64,000 nt of DNA from Chrysomallon squamiferum (GCA_012295275.1 CM022670.1:31373438-31437437); one strand, 5' to 3'. Positions 51,101-63,947 are shown, counted from the first letter of the stretch. The notes: generated by a model from the sequence alone, not told the origin. Translations and numbers: made by a program.

Positions 51101-54100
51101 CCAAAGTCATCAGTTTGGCAATCATCATGGAACAAGTTTTTAACATATCAAAAAGGTTTTTATACAGAGTAAAAGCAAACCAGATGGTATCAAAAAAATG
51201 TTGTATTAAGTTATAACATTAAAAAACTATTTGGCATTTGTCATATAAAATGGATACCTCATGATGAAAGCAGAAGAGGACAGAGTTCATGGCTGTCAAA
51301 AAATTACAGTCTACAACAAAATGTGACAGGAAATCAGAGAAAAGAAAACAAAAAAAGAATGAAATTTTGTTTTATATAATTTTCTTTCTGCCAATATGAA
51401 ACAGCTGTAAATGAAAGATTTTAAATTAATGGTTTTTTACGTTGATATTGTTGTGCACAATACAAAAGTTTTAACCAAAGATATTCTGATGTGCTTGAAA
51501 AGTTTGAAGTAAGATTTATGAATATGAAACTTGTGTTTCATCTCTATTTCATGTAATTTGAAAAGCTGCTCTATGTATTTGGTACATTTTGGATTATCAG
51601 AGATTCTCAAAGGGTGTGCCCAGGTGCACTGGTGTATCCAGAGACATGCTTAGGTTGCCCCACGACACGCTCATACTTCTCATCAGCACAAAATAGATGA
51701 TGAATAAAGGTATATACTGACACAAGGGCAGTAACTCTAAATATATCAGTGAACATCTCTCACACAAGGGTGGTAACTCTAAATATATCAGTGAACATCT
51801 CTCACACAAGGGTGGTAACTCTAAATATATCAGTGAACATCTCTCACACAAGGGCAGTAACTCTAAATATATCAGTGAACATCTCTCACACAAGGGTGGT
51901 AACTCTAAATATATCAGTGAACATCTCTCACACAAGGGTGGTAACTCTAAATATATCAGTGAACATCTCTCACACAAGGACAGTAACTCTAAATATATCA
52001 GTGAACATCTCTCACACAAGGGTGGTAACTCTAAATATATCAGTGAACATTTCTCACACAAGGGCAGTAACTCTAAATATATCAGTGAACATCTCTCACA
52101 GAAGAAAAACAAACAGTACAGATTCCAGACAAGAACTGATTATATGCGAAATGATGAAGAATCTGACATAGATGCAGACAATGAGGAACCTCGGCAGCCT
52201 GCTCTGCAACTGATTCAGCTGCAATATCATTCTTTCAGTTATTTCTGTATTTTTTTTACATTTTGCATTATATTTTGTATGTAGGGTGCCCACAATGTTA
52301 TTTAAGGCTTTGAGTGTGCCCCAACTTCAAAAAGTTGTACAGATGCATTTACGAATATATATATGCATGTCGCTATTTGAATATGAGTGCATTAGTATGT
52401 GTATGTGTTTATGTTTGTAAATGCTTATGGTGACAAGAATTATGTATGCATGTATTTGCTATGTATATGTCAGAGCATATGTATATATATATGCTTATAT
52501 AATCTATAATTTTACATATATATGTATGAATTTGCTGATAGGTTTATATGTATCTATATGTGTATATCAGTGAATGATAGTGAAAGTGTTATATATGTGA
52601 ATGTGTGGGTGCACATGTATGTAAATATTTAAGTTGTAACCATATGATTCAAGTACAATAAGGTCTTCCTTCACTGGAGAGTGCATCCAGTGAAATAAAT
52701 CTTCTCTAAATTTGTTTTCTGGTGGGAAACAAATTCTTCAAATTCACATATATTCATAACCCGATTAAACCTTGGGAAATCAGAATATCTGTATAAATAT
52801 ATGTAACAATATGCAATGTGCACAAACACACAGACAGTCAGACAAAAACATTGCCTTTATAATGACATCTATCAGTATGTTCCTCTAATAACAAATATGG
52901 CTGACAGTAAAAAAGGATATGGTTAAGACACTGAAGCGTGTACAGTTAGCTGATAGTTCACTTCACCTACAGTAAGCCTTGTGTGTACTTGTAAAAATCG
53001 ATATAATCAGACTTACCTAGTTTTTACATGCATCTAATTATGACAGATTTATTAACTGTTAAAATGTGTTCCAACTATAAATTAATATTTAAAATTTTAA
53101 AATAAATATATTAAAAATAAATAAATAAATCAAATTAAAATAAATTAATTAATTATATAATTAAATTAAATTAATAAGAAAAAGAATTGAAAATTATTTT
53201 TTATCATAAGTGAAGAGGAACAGAGAATCATAATATTTTTTTCATTATTTTTTTTTAATTTTTTTTTTTCCTGCCATCATGTTAAAAGTTCTTTTCACAA
53301 AATTCAATTAAGATTTCTGTAAAGGACTTATCTTTTTATCATCAAAATGTAAATGATTCATTTACCTGAAGATAAAACACAACAGTAAATTGCTAAAACT
53401 GAAGAAAAAGAAGGAAATTTAAAAAAAGGGGAAAAGGCTAAAATTTGTACATAATAATAAAATATAAAATTAAAATACAAAAAAAAATTAAAATCTACAA
53501 ATACATTAAAGAATAACAGAAAGCATAAAAGTTTTTAGCATACATCGTAAAAAGTGTACTTCAGTTATGTGTGAAAAAAGCCAGAGGCAAGTCTATAGTT
53601 AGAAGTTAGAAAAGAGAAAATTCCATATGCCTGGTTTCTGGGTGGTCTCACTGTTGCTTCTTCTATAGGCATGCCTGCTGCTGCTAACCAGGTCAGCTGC
53701 CCTTCTGGCCTGACACTGGCCTGCTGGACAGGCAGGCCTCTCCCTATCAAATGAATGTCCAGCTCTTACTCAATCACTGTACATTTGTTGAATATAAGAG
53801 ATATTTTTTATTTTTTACTTTTTTTTGGCAGGGATAAAAGTGATGTTAAGTTTGATTAAATATAGTGATAGCCTGGTCAGTCCTGAGTGTATTCTAAACA
53901 TAAAGTGTGGGTTATTTACATTCTTTCTAGTTACATATAAAGATTATATGAGTCAGAGAACAAATATGTCAAATAAAAATCTTTTTTAAATGTTGATTTT
54001 TTATGGGGGGTTTTGGGGGGGTTAATGTTTTAATAATGAAATCAAAAAACTAGTTTTTAAATTCTTTAAATATAAGAATATTTTTATAATGAATGAATGT

Positions 54101-54146
54101 TTGTTTAACAATATATCAACATTTTTATGAATTGTGATAAGGTGTC

Positions 54147-54199
<53 letters not shown>

Positions 54200-57100
54200 A
54201 GAGGAGAATGAATTTATCCACACCACCCTGCAGCTGATTTTTTCTAATTTTATCTGAATCTTCCCATACTACAAGAAAGCATGTGATGTCTTTGATAAAC
54301 AAGTCATGGGACATTTGAACAACATTTTTGTAAATTACACAAAATCTTTGTTTCAGATCCTTCTGAAGTGTAGAAAGGAAATGTTTGTTGAATAACATGT
54401 ACAGAATTGTCCTGACACCGTCTAAGAGAACATTAAAGAACAGTTTGTAACATACAGTGTTCTCTATGTGAGGCAGGAGAACACCTACCACAATAATTGC
54501 TGTTACAGAAATTGTAGGCTGCTCTGAATGTGAGGTAAGGTAAAAGGTTTCAAGTTCTATTATTTCATTATTTACAGAAGCATCAATAAAAATCTGAACG
54601 GTTTATCTTATTGCCTCTGACCAATCAGAACATACACAAACTTTAATTAATTAATTAATTTAAAAAAATAACTCTTGCCAAAACAACATTCTCAAAGTTC
54701 ATATGTTTCATATATAGAAACATAAAATATATAAATAAATAAAAACATTGTGATTAAAAAATATATTTCTCTCTCTGTATATAGAGATTTTTGTCATACA
54801 TCAAGTGAACATTTCTAATATGGTAATGACTTTGTAGTTTGTGGTAAGTCTAGCAACACCATATACCACCCACATTTTACACAATAAAGCTAGAGTTTCC
54901 CATAAAGCAGTGCTACAGGGATAGAAGATTTACAATCAGTACAGGCACTTGGTATCAAAGGCCTCAAGTAAAAGACCATATGGACAAATGCTTCAACTGT
55001 TCATGATTTCTACATCACTGTGTTTGCCAGAGTGCTGAAGTCTCATTTTTAACATATTGGAATAAAATAGTATGTTGTGTAATTATTATTATTATTTTTT
55101 TTTATTTGGCCTCCATGATAGTTTAAAAAGAAGAAAGTAAAAAAATCTGTGTCTTTCTCAAGTTTTACTGTTCATGATTTCTAAAACATTATTTTCAAAA
55201 ATCTCATTTTTAACATATTGCTATAAAATTGGTTTGGTTAGTAATTTATAAAATGGCTTCCATATTATTTCAAATTAAGGAGGAAACACCAATGTTTTAC
55301 TTTTAAACATTTTGAAAATGTTAGATTTCCCAATATGTACACTGTTTATCACGTTAATAAATGAAGTAAATTTGCAGCATACATACACAAACTCACTCAA
55401 CTCATAAGCAAAGACACACTAACACATACAAATATAAATATATATACACAGAAAGATAAACAAAGAAATTCATATATAAATAAACACACACACACAAAGA
55501 AACAAACTTCCTATACAAATGAAAACATAAACACAGAGAAAAAACAAATTCTTTCATATTGAAAGAAACACAATACACAATAACATATCTATAAATAAAC
55601 AAGAACACACACACACACTCATGAATATATAAAAAACAGTTTGAAAACAAAATTCTAAAAGCAGTCTCTGTGAATCTGGTTACTGTTTTTATTGACCCTC
55701 CTCCACATACTACAACAATCTACTTCTCAGTCTCAGTAATTAAATAATGGCCCTGTCTTTCTTTTTTCTTTCTTTAAAGTTTGTATTCAACAGTCAAGTG
55801 TGGCTTGTAAAACTGTTCCTAGACATTTTATGCATTTGGCAAGATTGTGCTAAAACAAGTTGAAGCCACACAACAGGCATATCAAATTTTATAGGAAAAG
55901 AAAATAACACACATCCTCTTGCCAGTGAGATAAAGGTTCTATCAACATAATTACTCAAGTACCTTCACCTCTTCGTGGGTGTCCCATGTCCAGGTAGCTA
56001 ATTATTACCTGCTCAACAGAGCCAGAATTCTTAGAAATCACCAGCCGTGTCTTTAATCAGGTTTATCTAACATGCAGCCCTTGTTGAGTCTTGGACAAAA
56101 AATGTCTGTTTTAACACACACCAAAACACTCTTTTATTTTATTTTTATTTCATTTTAATACTTTTGGTTGTTTTGTTGTTGTTGTTTTTGTTTGGGTTTT
56201 TTTCTTTTTTCTTTTTTCGTGGTTTTTTTTCTTTAAGGGAGAGATTGTATCATACAAATTTATACATTTTTATTTTTTATATATTTTTGTTTTACAGAGT
56301 ACAGGTTACATCATTCAGAGTCATACATTTTAATTTTTATTACTTTAATTCTTTTAATTTTTGTTTTTTTGTTTGGTTAAACTAGAATTTATTTTGCAGG
56401 CTTCCTTTATTTATTTATATTTATTGTTTCATTTATTTGTTTGTTTGTTTGTTTTATCTTACTTTGTTTTATTTTTGCTTTTGTTTTTTTCTTCAAATAA
56501 AGAGTTAGGGTTTTATGGTTCAAATTTTTCTTTAATTTCTTTTTTTTAATTCTTTTTCTTTAAGAAGAGAAGTTATAACATATAGATTTACTTTATTTTT
56601 ATTTATTTATACCTTTGCTATAAAATATTAAAAAAATTAAAAGAGAAAAAAATTGATTTTGTTATATCAGACAATTTGTAGTATAAACAAAAAGAATAAT
56701 GCAAAATGAATCTATTCCAGTACATGTCCAAACACATCATGAAATAAGCACATTAATCATTAATAAGATTTTCAGTGAATATAAACAGTGCTTATTTCTA
56801 TGCACTTATTATTTAATGCTCAGTTTGCTCCTGATATATCAACATTCATATATACATTTATCAGCATTCCATTTTTTTTTTTCTACACAAAATACTTGAT
56901 CACACAAATGTTAATAACAAAAAGAAGAATCAATGATTTTATCCAAATCACACAAGAAAAAACCTACACACTACCTTTAAATCTTTTACCAAGCTGTCTT
57001 GTGAATAATGTGAGGAAATACCACAGGTTTATTGGAGAAATACATTAGGAAATTCACACATTTAGAATTTGGTGTGTACCACTTTTCCGCTTGTTCAAAC

Positions 57101-57877
57101 ACTGTGTTTTTCATGTGCTAAAATGTTTAGAGGAATCATCCTGGCACCTGTCATGGTAAAATGCAATACCACCCACTAAGCACCTTACAGGAAGCATCAA
57201 AAGATTTTCACAGATAAACACATAAACAGGCCAAGAACAACAAGCAGGCACATTTCATAAGACTAAATTAACTGACGTTACCATTAACAAAACTTGTGTA
57301 ACCTCTAACTTGTGTAGCCAATAAAAAAATAGTTTAACTTAACTATTAATAACCTTTGTTCATCTATTCATTCATTCATTTATTTTCTGTTTTATTCAAT
57401 ATTTTCATACCTTTAATTATTTATTCATTCTTTCATTTACTCACTGTTTCATTCATTCATTCATTAAAGTTGAAAACAGTTCGATGTTCTGGTTCACTCC
57501 TGATGAATGACCAAGCTCATCCTAAAAAAGGAAAACTTGGACTGACCCCTACATTCCATCTGACAGTTTCCTAAATAAATAAAATTCCCCAGCATGGGCA
57601 GTTGGAGAAATCTGTTTCAATTTGTTGGTGGGCCACTTGAAGCAAACTGAATGTGTTATTTCATTCATGGTGTCAAGCAGAAACAAACTCAGGTCCATGC
57701 CAAAAGTATTTTCAGAATGTTTCTCTGTAATTGGTAATGAAATTACAAACAAAGTCCTATTTTATGACAATATTCTGGACACATTCACAGTTTCTAAAAG
57801 TGTACAGTGTGTACATAGATGCAGAAAAAATAGTTATTTCTTGTTGATTTGACACATTCCAAAAAATATTTTTATCT

Positions 57878-57948
<71 letters not shown>

Positions 57949-59697
57949 TATGTTTGATAGGCAGACTTTTCAAAAAGTCAACTGGCTTCAATCAATATAT
58001 TATTTGTAACATGTTATTTGCACAGACATATATGAGTTTTGAAAGTTATAAACCATTATTAGTAATGAGACAAACTATTTTATATATACCCAAAATAAAC
58101 ACTCACACACACACTCACACATCACTTAAGCATGCATGTGTGTGTGTGTTTAAATCATTAATTCAATATCCCCATCAAAATTCTTGTACAAATTTAAGCA
58201 ATTAAGAGCCAAATTTATAAAATCGTTTCTTGCCCCAAATGTGTATTTTACATATTAAAAAAAAAAAAAAAAAAAAAAAAATGTATTAATTCAACCGTTA
58301 ATTTATTTTTTTAAAAAGGATTAGAAGAAGAAAACCTTAAAATATTTATGATGAAATTTCTGAAACATTAAAAAGAAGTAATAAAATAAATGCCTCATTT
58401 TGATACAAAGGCTTTTGCACTGTTTCTTAAAACAGTTTTGATCTCACACAGACGGTTATTTCACCTGACATCTAATATACACATCACATTAAAATGGTCA
58501 GATCTGTTTTTATAGAAAGACATTAAACACATTTAAAAGGAAACCCATTATGATAATTATTGTAACTCACAACTTAATTAAAAACATGAAATTGTGACTT
58601 ATATTTTAAAATGCTAAACCTGAATTCTAGTAATGTCTTTTGGATGTTAAAAAGGTTTTCTTTTTCCTCATGTCATACACATATGTGTAAATGCGGCTGC
58701 ATATGTGCATGCTTGTGTGTCAGTGCATGTTTTTAGATGTGCATGTATGTCATTGCATGAAATTATTTATGTTTGTGTATGTGTGCTCAGGTATGTTGTG
58801 CATGTATTTGGGTATGTGTTTATGTGTGAATATGTATTTATGTCTGTATGCATGTGTATATGCATATGTATGGCATCAACTACATTTAAATATTTTCACA
58901 TTTACACATACAGATGCACATATACATTGTTAACATACAGTAAAAATTAACTTACTTGATAACAAAGTCAAATTCTGCTCCAACTAACATAATTATTCCT
59001 AAAAAAGTGGACACAGCCCCATGCACTACTGGTGCAAATGTATGTTCCAGAGATAAAGACATTCTTCTGTTTCGATTTCCAATAGCCGTAATAAAACCCT
59101 GAAAAATAAAACATTAAATCAAAATTAAATTAAATTAATCCAGAAAATGTAGCACTGATAACAAATTAGGTCAAAAATGAAAAATGAGAGTAGAAGAAGA
59201 AAAAGAGAAATACCAGCTGATACAATACACTGTTATTTACAGCTTCTGTTTCAATGCTAGCCTTGAAAAGTGAAATGTAATATATGAAATATAATACACA
59301 TCAGAAAAACCTTTCACAGCATTTTGAAAATAATGTAATACTTCTTTGTTTTGCACTGAACGAAAACAAATTAAAGATTAAAAAATAAATAAATAACAGA
59401 ACAGACTTTTTTCTTTTTCAAATATTACTGTTTGTATTAAAATAAAATTTTACACCTTTATAATCAAAGATTTCTAAGTTTAACTTGTGATATTAATGTC
59501 TTTATGGTTTCAGTTTTATGACACTGTATCAGACATTCATTTTTATCTTATAATCTAACTTATCAATTGGTAATTTCACTGTTAATCATACTCTTTATTC
59601 ATTAATATATCTCTGTGGGAATAATATTTACACAAATGCATATAACTTATACTTACTTATGTACATAGCTACTTACTTACAAACAAATCTATGTACA

Positions 59698-59731
<34 letters not shown>

Positions 59732-62700
59732 CATACAAACATACATACATGCATACATACATGCATACATACATTCATACATACATAGACAACCATACAG
59801 GCACATACATATATCTGTATATATGAATGAACATAGCTAGAACAGAACTGATTTAAGCTCCAACTTTTCAAACTTGTTTTAGTCAAATATATCTATAACA
59901 ATTAAAAAACATATAATTATGATTGACATCATACCAGTAAGGTTTAAGCACACCTAAGCTGGGTTATATTTTCTATCTGATACCTGTTTCTACTAAAACA
60001 AGAGTTAATGCCACACAAGGAGTATGTACTTCCATTTGTTAATAAATTCTTTATTTTTCTCCATGCTGCCTGGCATTTAACTGACCTTTGTTATATAAGC
60101 AGCACGGAGCACAAGGAAAACAAAGCAAGGAGATGTGATGCACTGACAGCAACCTGACACATTAACTGAGATATTCCCCTCACCCCACCCAGTTCAAAGC
60201 TCTAGCACTGGCATCCCTGAAGAGACATGTCTCACTTCTGACATTTCTTAGAATTTTCATTTCTGGAGTCAAACTTGCCATATATCACACTCAGACCTAG
60301 CAAATCTGGGGTGATTTGTAAATCTTTTGCCATTCATTTATTTATTTTTTTTATTTTATCATTAGCAGAAGTAGTAATTTGACATACTTCATCATCAGAT
60401 ATGTAAAATGTTATGTGTTATTAAGATTATACTGTGGAAATATTGTTAAATATGTTTGCTGTCCTGATGATATCACTTTTGATATACAGAGTGATTAAAA
60501 CAGAGTGATTCTTTAATTTCAGTGTCATTACCTCTTATGTGCTTTTTAATATTGTATGTTGTGAATTTCAAATTAATATGTGAGATGTCAAAAACGCTTA
60601 CCATCCTGATTATGTCCTGATTAAAATAACATTTCTAATGAACTAGCTTTTTAAAAATATTAGTGCTTTATCTGTTATGTTGTTCCTTGCTGGTTTTTAT
60701 ATTTGTGTTTTAATAAAATTATTTCAAATTGATGTTAGAAAGTAAACTAAATACCTTTCTTCAGAAATCAAGATGATTATGACAGTCCCAGTGGGAGATT
60801 TTGGATTATAAAAAGTAGGGGGCTGCCATATGCATGCTTGATTGGATATCAAAACTTTAAAAATAAAATTAAAGATACAAACATTGAACTTGAAATACAA
60901 TAAGAATAGCATTAAGCTGTTCAAAAATAAATCAAACAGAATGTTTCTATGACAGAGAATGATGTCAGGTGTTTGAGTTCCCAGTTGATAACAAATGTAC
61001 TCACCACTGCCATGTGTAGTGTGAATTCCACACCAATGCCGACAGCCATGATGAGGATAACTGCAGGGACAGCACTGAGCTTGATACCAATCATCCCCAT
61101 GAAGCCAAACAGCTCAACAAGGATCATGGCTAACATGACAACCTGAACAAAGACAAACAGCATACATCTGAATGTCAGCCACTTTAAATATTCAGTGGTA
61201 AAATTGTTATGGTATATGAAAGAGTTAGCTTTAACTGAATATAGTAATAATAATAATAATAAATAACAATAATAATAGTGAAAATTATGATAATGATGTT
61301 AATAATAATAACAATAACAATGAAAATGACAGTAAATCTAAACAACAATAATAATCATCATGTTAACAGCAACAACAATATTATGAGAAAGAAACAATAT
61401 CACAACTTACAATGACAGCTGATATCCAGGGGTTCATCAGAACCACTGTGAGGACGATGAAGGTGACAGCAAGGACACACAAGATGGCCAGCATCATGTA
61501 GAATCTCAGGTTTATGTACTGCTCCCAGAAAGTGAAAGGAACACCAGTAGGGTAGTTGGGCAAACCACGCCCAGAGAAAGAGTCACAGATAGAACGAATT
61601 TCCTAAAAAGCAAAATACAAAATCAGAATTTTTAGTATAAAGTGTTAAAATGTATTGTTAAGCATGAAACTACCATTAAAACAAATTAACATGAGACAAT
61701 ACTTAAAAGAAAATATGAAAATATCAGAATCTTCAACTGATTTTTTTCCAGGAATAACTGAAATAAAAATAATATGATTTAAAAAAACAGAAAGTCTGAA
61801 ACTTACCTTAATAATGCTGATGATATCTTCTGTGTTTGATAAGTTTGTCAGAAAGAAAGGAAGCTGGGTGTATATCAGTGGCTGTGATTTTGGGACTGAA
61901 AATAAAAATAATATTCAAATTCAAAACTTAAAAAAAAACCCAGCATATAAAATTGTTCATTTGTGACATATAATATATATATTATTTAATATTCATTTTT
62001 TTCTGTCAACATGGATACAGCTTTTAATATCAAAAAATGAATTAAAACAAAACAAAATATACTCCACTGTGACAACAGTGTAAATTTAAAAAAAAGTTCA
62101 ATCCTAAAAGCAACTCACTGACAAAGTTAAGTTCATTTGGGTCATGCAGCCAGCTCTTGGGGAGGGGATGGAAATTGCCCACTGAGGCAGTATATGCCAT
62201 GACATCATTTGATGTCCAGGCTGTGAGGTAGTTGTAGAAAGCAGGTGCATATATATTGCCTTGATCATCGACTAGTCGTATATGAGTCACCTGAAAGTTA
62301 ATTATAATTAATTAATTAAAATGGCATCTTGACCATAGTCACAGGTAATCTGAAAATATATTTTAAAGACATAATAAATAAATAAATATTTAAAATAAGA
62401 AAAAAAATTTAAATAAATAAATTTTTTAAAATATATAAATCACTATAAAATTTTGTTTTCTGGTTTTTATTTTTGTGTCTTTTCTTTTCTTTCTTTTTCG
62501 TTTTATGTTTTTCCTTTTCTTATTTTCCTTTTTTTTTATCCTTTTCTTTCTATCTTTTTTATTTCCTTAATTTCTTTTCCTTTTTATCCTGTTTTCTATT
62601 CCTTACCTGATCTTTATCATGTGGATTGTGGGCATTTCCTGTTTGCAGAAGCAATTTATATGCCAAGATGGCTTCATCAGTAGCATTTGGATACCAGCCA

Positions 62701-63947
62701 TCAGCATGGAAATTCCCATACTGGTAATCCTTGTCAAAAGCTCTCTGTAAATCTGAACAAAAAACCCCCCCAAAACCATTTATAAAAAAATTTACATATC
62801 TAAACCTTTAAGGGTAAAAACAAAAGAAAGATTTAAATATGTTAAACGTTACGAAAAAATCAAAATAAAATAAAGATTAAGAAAAGAAATGATATCCCTA
62901 ACTGAGGCACAGAATTCCAGTTATGGAAGTGCCAAATCAGAATTAATACTGAAATTAAGATATCATATATTTTATTATCTAAATTAACTTTTATTCAGAA
63001 GACTGAATTTATGGTGTATTGCATAAAATATATATAATTATTGCCTGGTTATTAATTTTAAAATTAATTAAAATTAAAATTAACTGAAATAGAATTAAAA
63101 TCAATTGAATATTGAATACATATTTTGTTTTAATTAATTAGTCAGAAAATAAATAAATTTTTGTACCCAAAAGCCACTGACGAAAAAGCTCCAACCAAAA
63201 TGTTGGGAGTTCACCATTTTCTCCACGAATTATTTTCTTCACACGATCAAATGCTTTGTGGTAGTCATACAACAGTTTTTGGTTGTGTGGATAATCAAAA
63301 TTTCCCTGTAATTCATAATAAAACAGCATTAAAAAACAATCTTCTTAAATTATGAAACTATATCACTATTCTTAAGAGAGCAGATACAGAATAAAAGGTA
63401 GGTGCCATATTTTTCATTGATTTAACTTTCAAGATGGAATGAGTTTTATTAAAAACAAAATAATCAAATAGTAAAAAATACAGAGGTATTTCAGTGCCCA
63501 TTTTGTCCTCCTAGACATGTTTTCATTTAAGATGTCAAGCCTTGTAAGTTTTTAAACCTGCATTCGTTCACAACACACAATGTGCTTGCACTTTTGCACA
63601 TATACTAAAGCATACATATCTACAATTAAAGGTCCAGGAATCAATTTTAAAATAAATAAATAAATAAATAAACATAACATGACACATAAAATAAATTAAA
63701 TAAAAACTACAACAACAAGAACAGTAATAATAACATTATCAATTAACAAACATTGTGGAGTCCTATGGCCTACCTGAGTAACTGCAAAAATATTATAAAA
63801 ACCAAAGTATTTTGATTGTGCTTCTAAGAATTTAAATTCTTTGGTATCCCGAGGAACAAGATCAGTGAGGTCAAGGCCATCTTTGACCTGAGCTGTCCCC
63901 CAGATCCCCATGATGAGGAAGATGAGAAAAAATACAATCACAAACAC
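44437..63947 (-). CDS. ptch: Patched (Hedgehog receptor), C-terminal half
   Basis: Twelve-pass RND-type membrane protein that binds Hedgehog and restrains Smoothened; only the part from TM7 to the C-terminus is in the window. Coding exons in transcript order: 63947-63774, 63305-63167, 62752-62607, 62290-62119, 61895-61807, 61602-61411, 61142-61005, 59098-58956, 46426-46327, 45916-45656, 45118-45010, 44534-44437. They give 586 residues and a TAA with all phases closing. Landmarks: TM7 ([16 protein letters not shown]), second extracellular loop starting [28 protein letters not shown] before TM8, TM10 with [13 protein letters not shown], and [16 protein letters not shown] in TM12. The cytoplasmic tail is only about 157 residues. 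It keeps TPSPEPSP and [12 protein letters not shown], which align with the human PTCH1 tail, but lacks a PPxY motif. The tail ends in a basic KSKRRKLKE and an S/D-rich tract. Confidence 0.95.
44826..44990. repeat. (GTAT)n microsatellite in Patched intron
   Basis: Imperfect GTAT/ATGT repeats with interruptions, just left of the exon ending at 45118. Confidence 0.9.
51720..52100. repeat. 42-bp minisatellite, nine copies
   Basis: Nine head-to-tail 42-bp units differ almost only at one position cluster (GGGTGGT or GGGCAGT, once GGACAGT). The order of variants is CAG, TGG, TGG, CAG, TGG, TGG, CAG, TGG, CAG, suggesting expansion by blocks of three units. As 42 is divisible by three, long frames stay open on both strands (14-residue repeats); these are not evidence of protein. 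Confidence 0.95.
52670..52735. repeat. Two adjacent perfect short hairpins
   Basis: TTCACTGGA (52670-52678) pairs with TCCAGTGAA (52686-52694) over a 7-nt loop. Fourteen bases on, AATTTGTTT (52709-52717) pairs with AAACAAATT (52727-52735) over a 9-nt loop. Both have 9-bp arms without mismatch. Confidence 0.7.
53565..53771 (-). other. GC-rich coding-like island A in Patched intron
   Basis: An open minus-strand frame reads [17 protein letters not shown] and then [18 protein letters not shown], so the block is an internal duplication of about 20 residues. Its GC content is much higher than the flanks. There is no good ATG. A potential acceptor (TTTGATAG) and donor (GCAACAGTGAGA) exist. It could be a cassette exon, a piece of a nested gene or a repeat; I do not recognise it. 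Confidence 0.25.
53639..53647 (+). promoter_or_regulatory. Exact Gli/Ci consensus site inside Patched intron
   Basis: TGGGTGGTC, the reverse complement of the canonical GACCACCCA Gli/Ci site. It lies in the GC-rich island of the 12.5-kb intron. Patched is a direct Hedgehog target in animals studied, with Gli sites controlling its feedback induction, so a functional enhancer here is plausible. One-mismatch copies (TACCACCCA) are at 54864-54872 and 57167-57175. Confidence 0.45.
54149..54197. repeat. (GA)n microsatellite
   Basis: About 24 GA units at the left edge of coding-like island B. Confidence 0.95.
54215..54602 (-). other. Coding-like island B in Patched intron, unidentified
   Basis: After an in-frame TAA at 54603-54605 the minus strand stays open for about 130 codons before running into the GA repeat. 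The composition is protein-like rather than low-complexity: for example [20 protein letters not shown], then [19 protein letters not shown], then [21 protein letters not shown] acceptor-like site precedes it (plus-strand near 54593) and no ATG opens it. Candidate exon of a nested gene or a retrocopied fragment. The family is not recognised. Confidence 0.35.
57549..57724 (-). other. Coding-like island C in Patched intron, unidentified
   Basis: On the minus strand a good acceptor (TTCATTACCAATTACAG) is followed by 58 open codons ending in [21 protein letters not shown], then [20 protein letters not shown]. It resembles a terminal exon. It cannot be an alternative Patched exon joined to the exon ending at 58956, because that phase gives an immediate stop. 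Confidence 0.3.
57881..57945. repeat. (CA)n microsatellite
   Basis: About 32 CA units with one interruption. Confidence 0.95.
59694..59786. repeat. (CATA)n microsatellite in Patched intron
   Basis: Imperfect CATA/CATG tetranucleotide array. The Cys/Tyr-rich antisense frame over it is an artefact. Confidence 0.93.
59787..61004 (-). other. ptch: Remainder of Patched intron between TM10 and TM11 exons
   Basis: AT-rich except 60010-60300, which is more balanced and lacks simple repeats (includes CAGCACGGAGCACAAGG). I see no coding frame; it is a possible conserved non-coding block. Confidence 0.4.

Larger units (their letters stand above)
46427..58955 (-). other. ptch: 12.5-kb Patched intron between TM11 and TM12 exons
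   Basis: Holds (GTAT)/(AT)/(CA)/(GA) repeats, a 42-bp minisatellite, two adjacent small hairpins, a Gli consensus site, and three coding-like islands on the minus strand (57549-57724, 54215-54602, 53565-53771). The patch 46960-47110 is also less AT-rich than its surroundings and may be a repeat copy. The rest is AT-rich with no gene I can support. Confidence 0.7.

Noticed and set aside
51597-52171. Long repeated open frames on both strands and a CRISPR-like look of regular 42-bp repeats
   Set aside because: The units are directly abutting without spacers, and openness follows from a 42-bp period without stops. This is a minisatellite in an animal intron.
54105-54491. Serine/leucine-rich tail of island B as a protein domain
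   Set aside because: The (SL)n stretch is translation of the (GA)n microsatellite; only the part right of about 54215 looks coding-like.
58691-58950. Cys/Met-rich frame resembling a secreted cysteine-rich peptide
   Set aside because: It comes from TGTATG/TGCATG repeats; the alternative frames are equally open, and there is no defined cysteine spacing or signal peptide.
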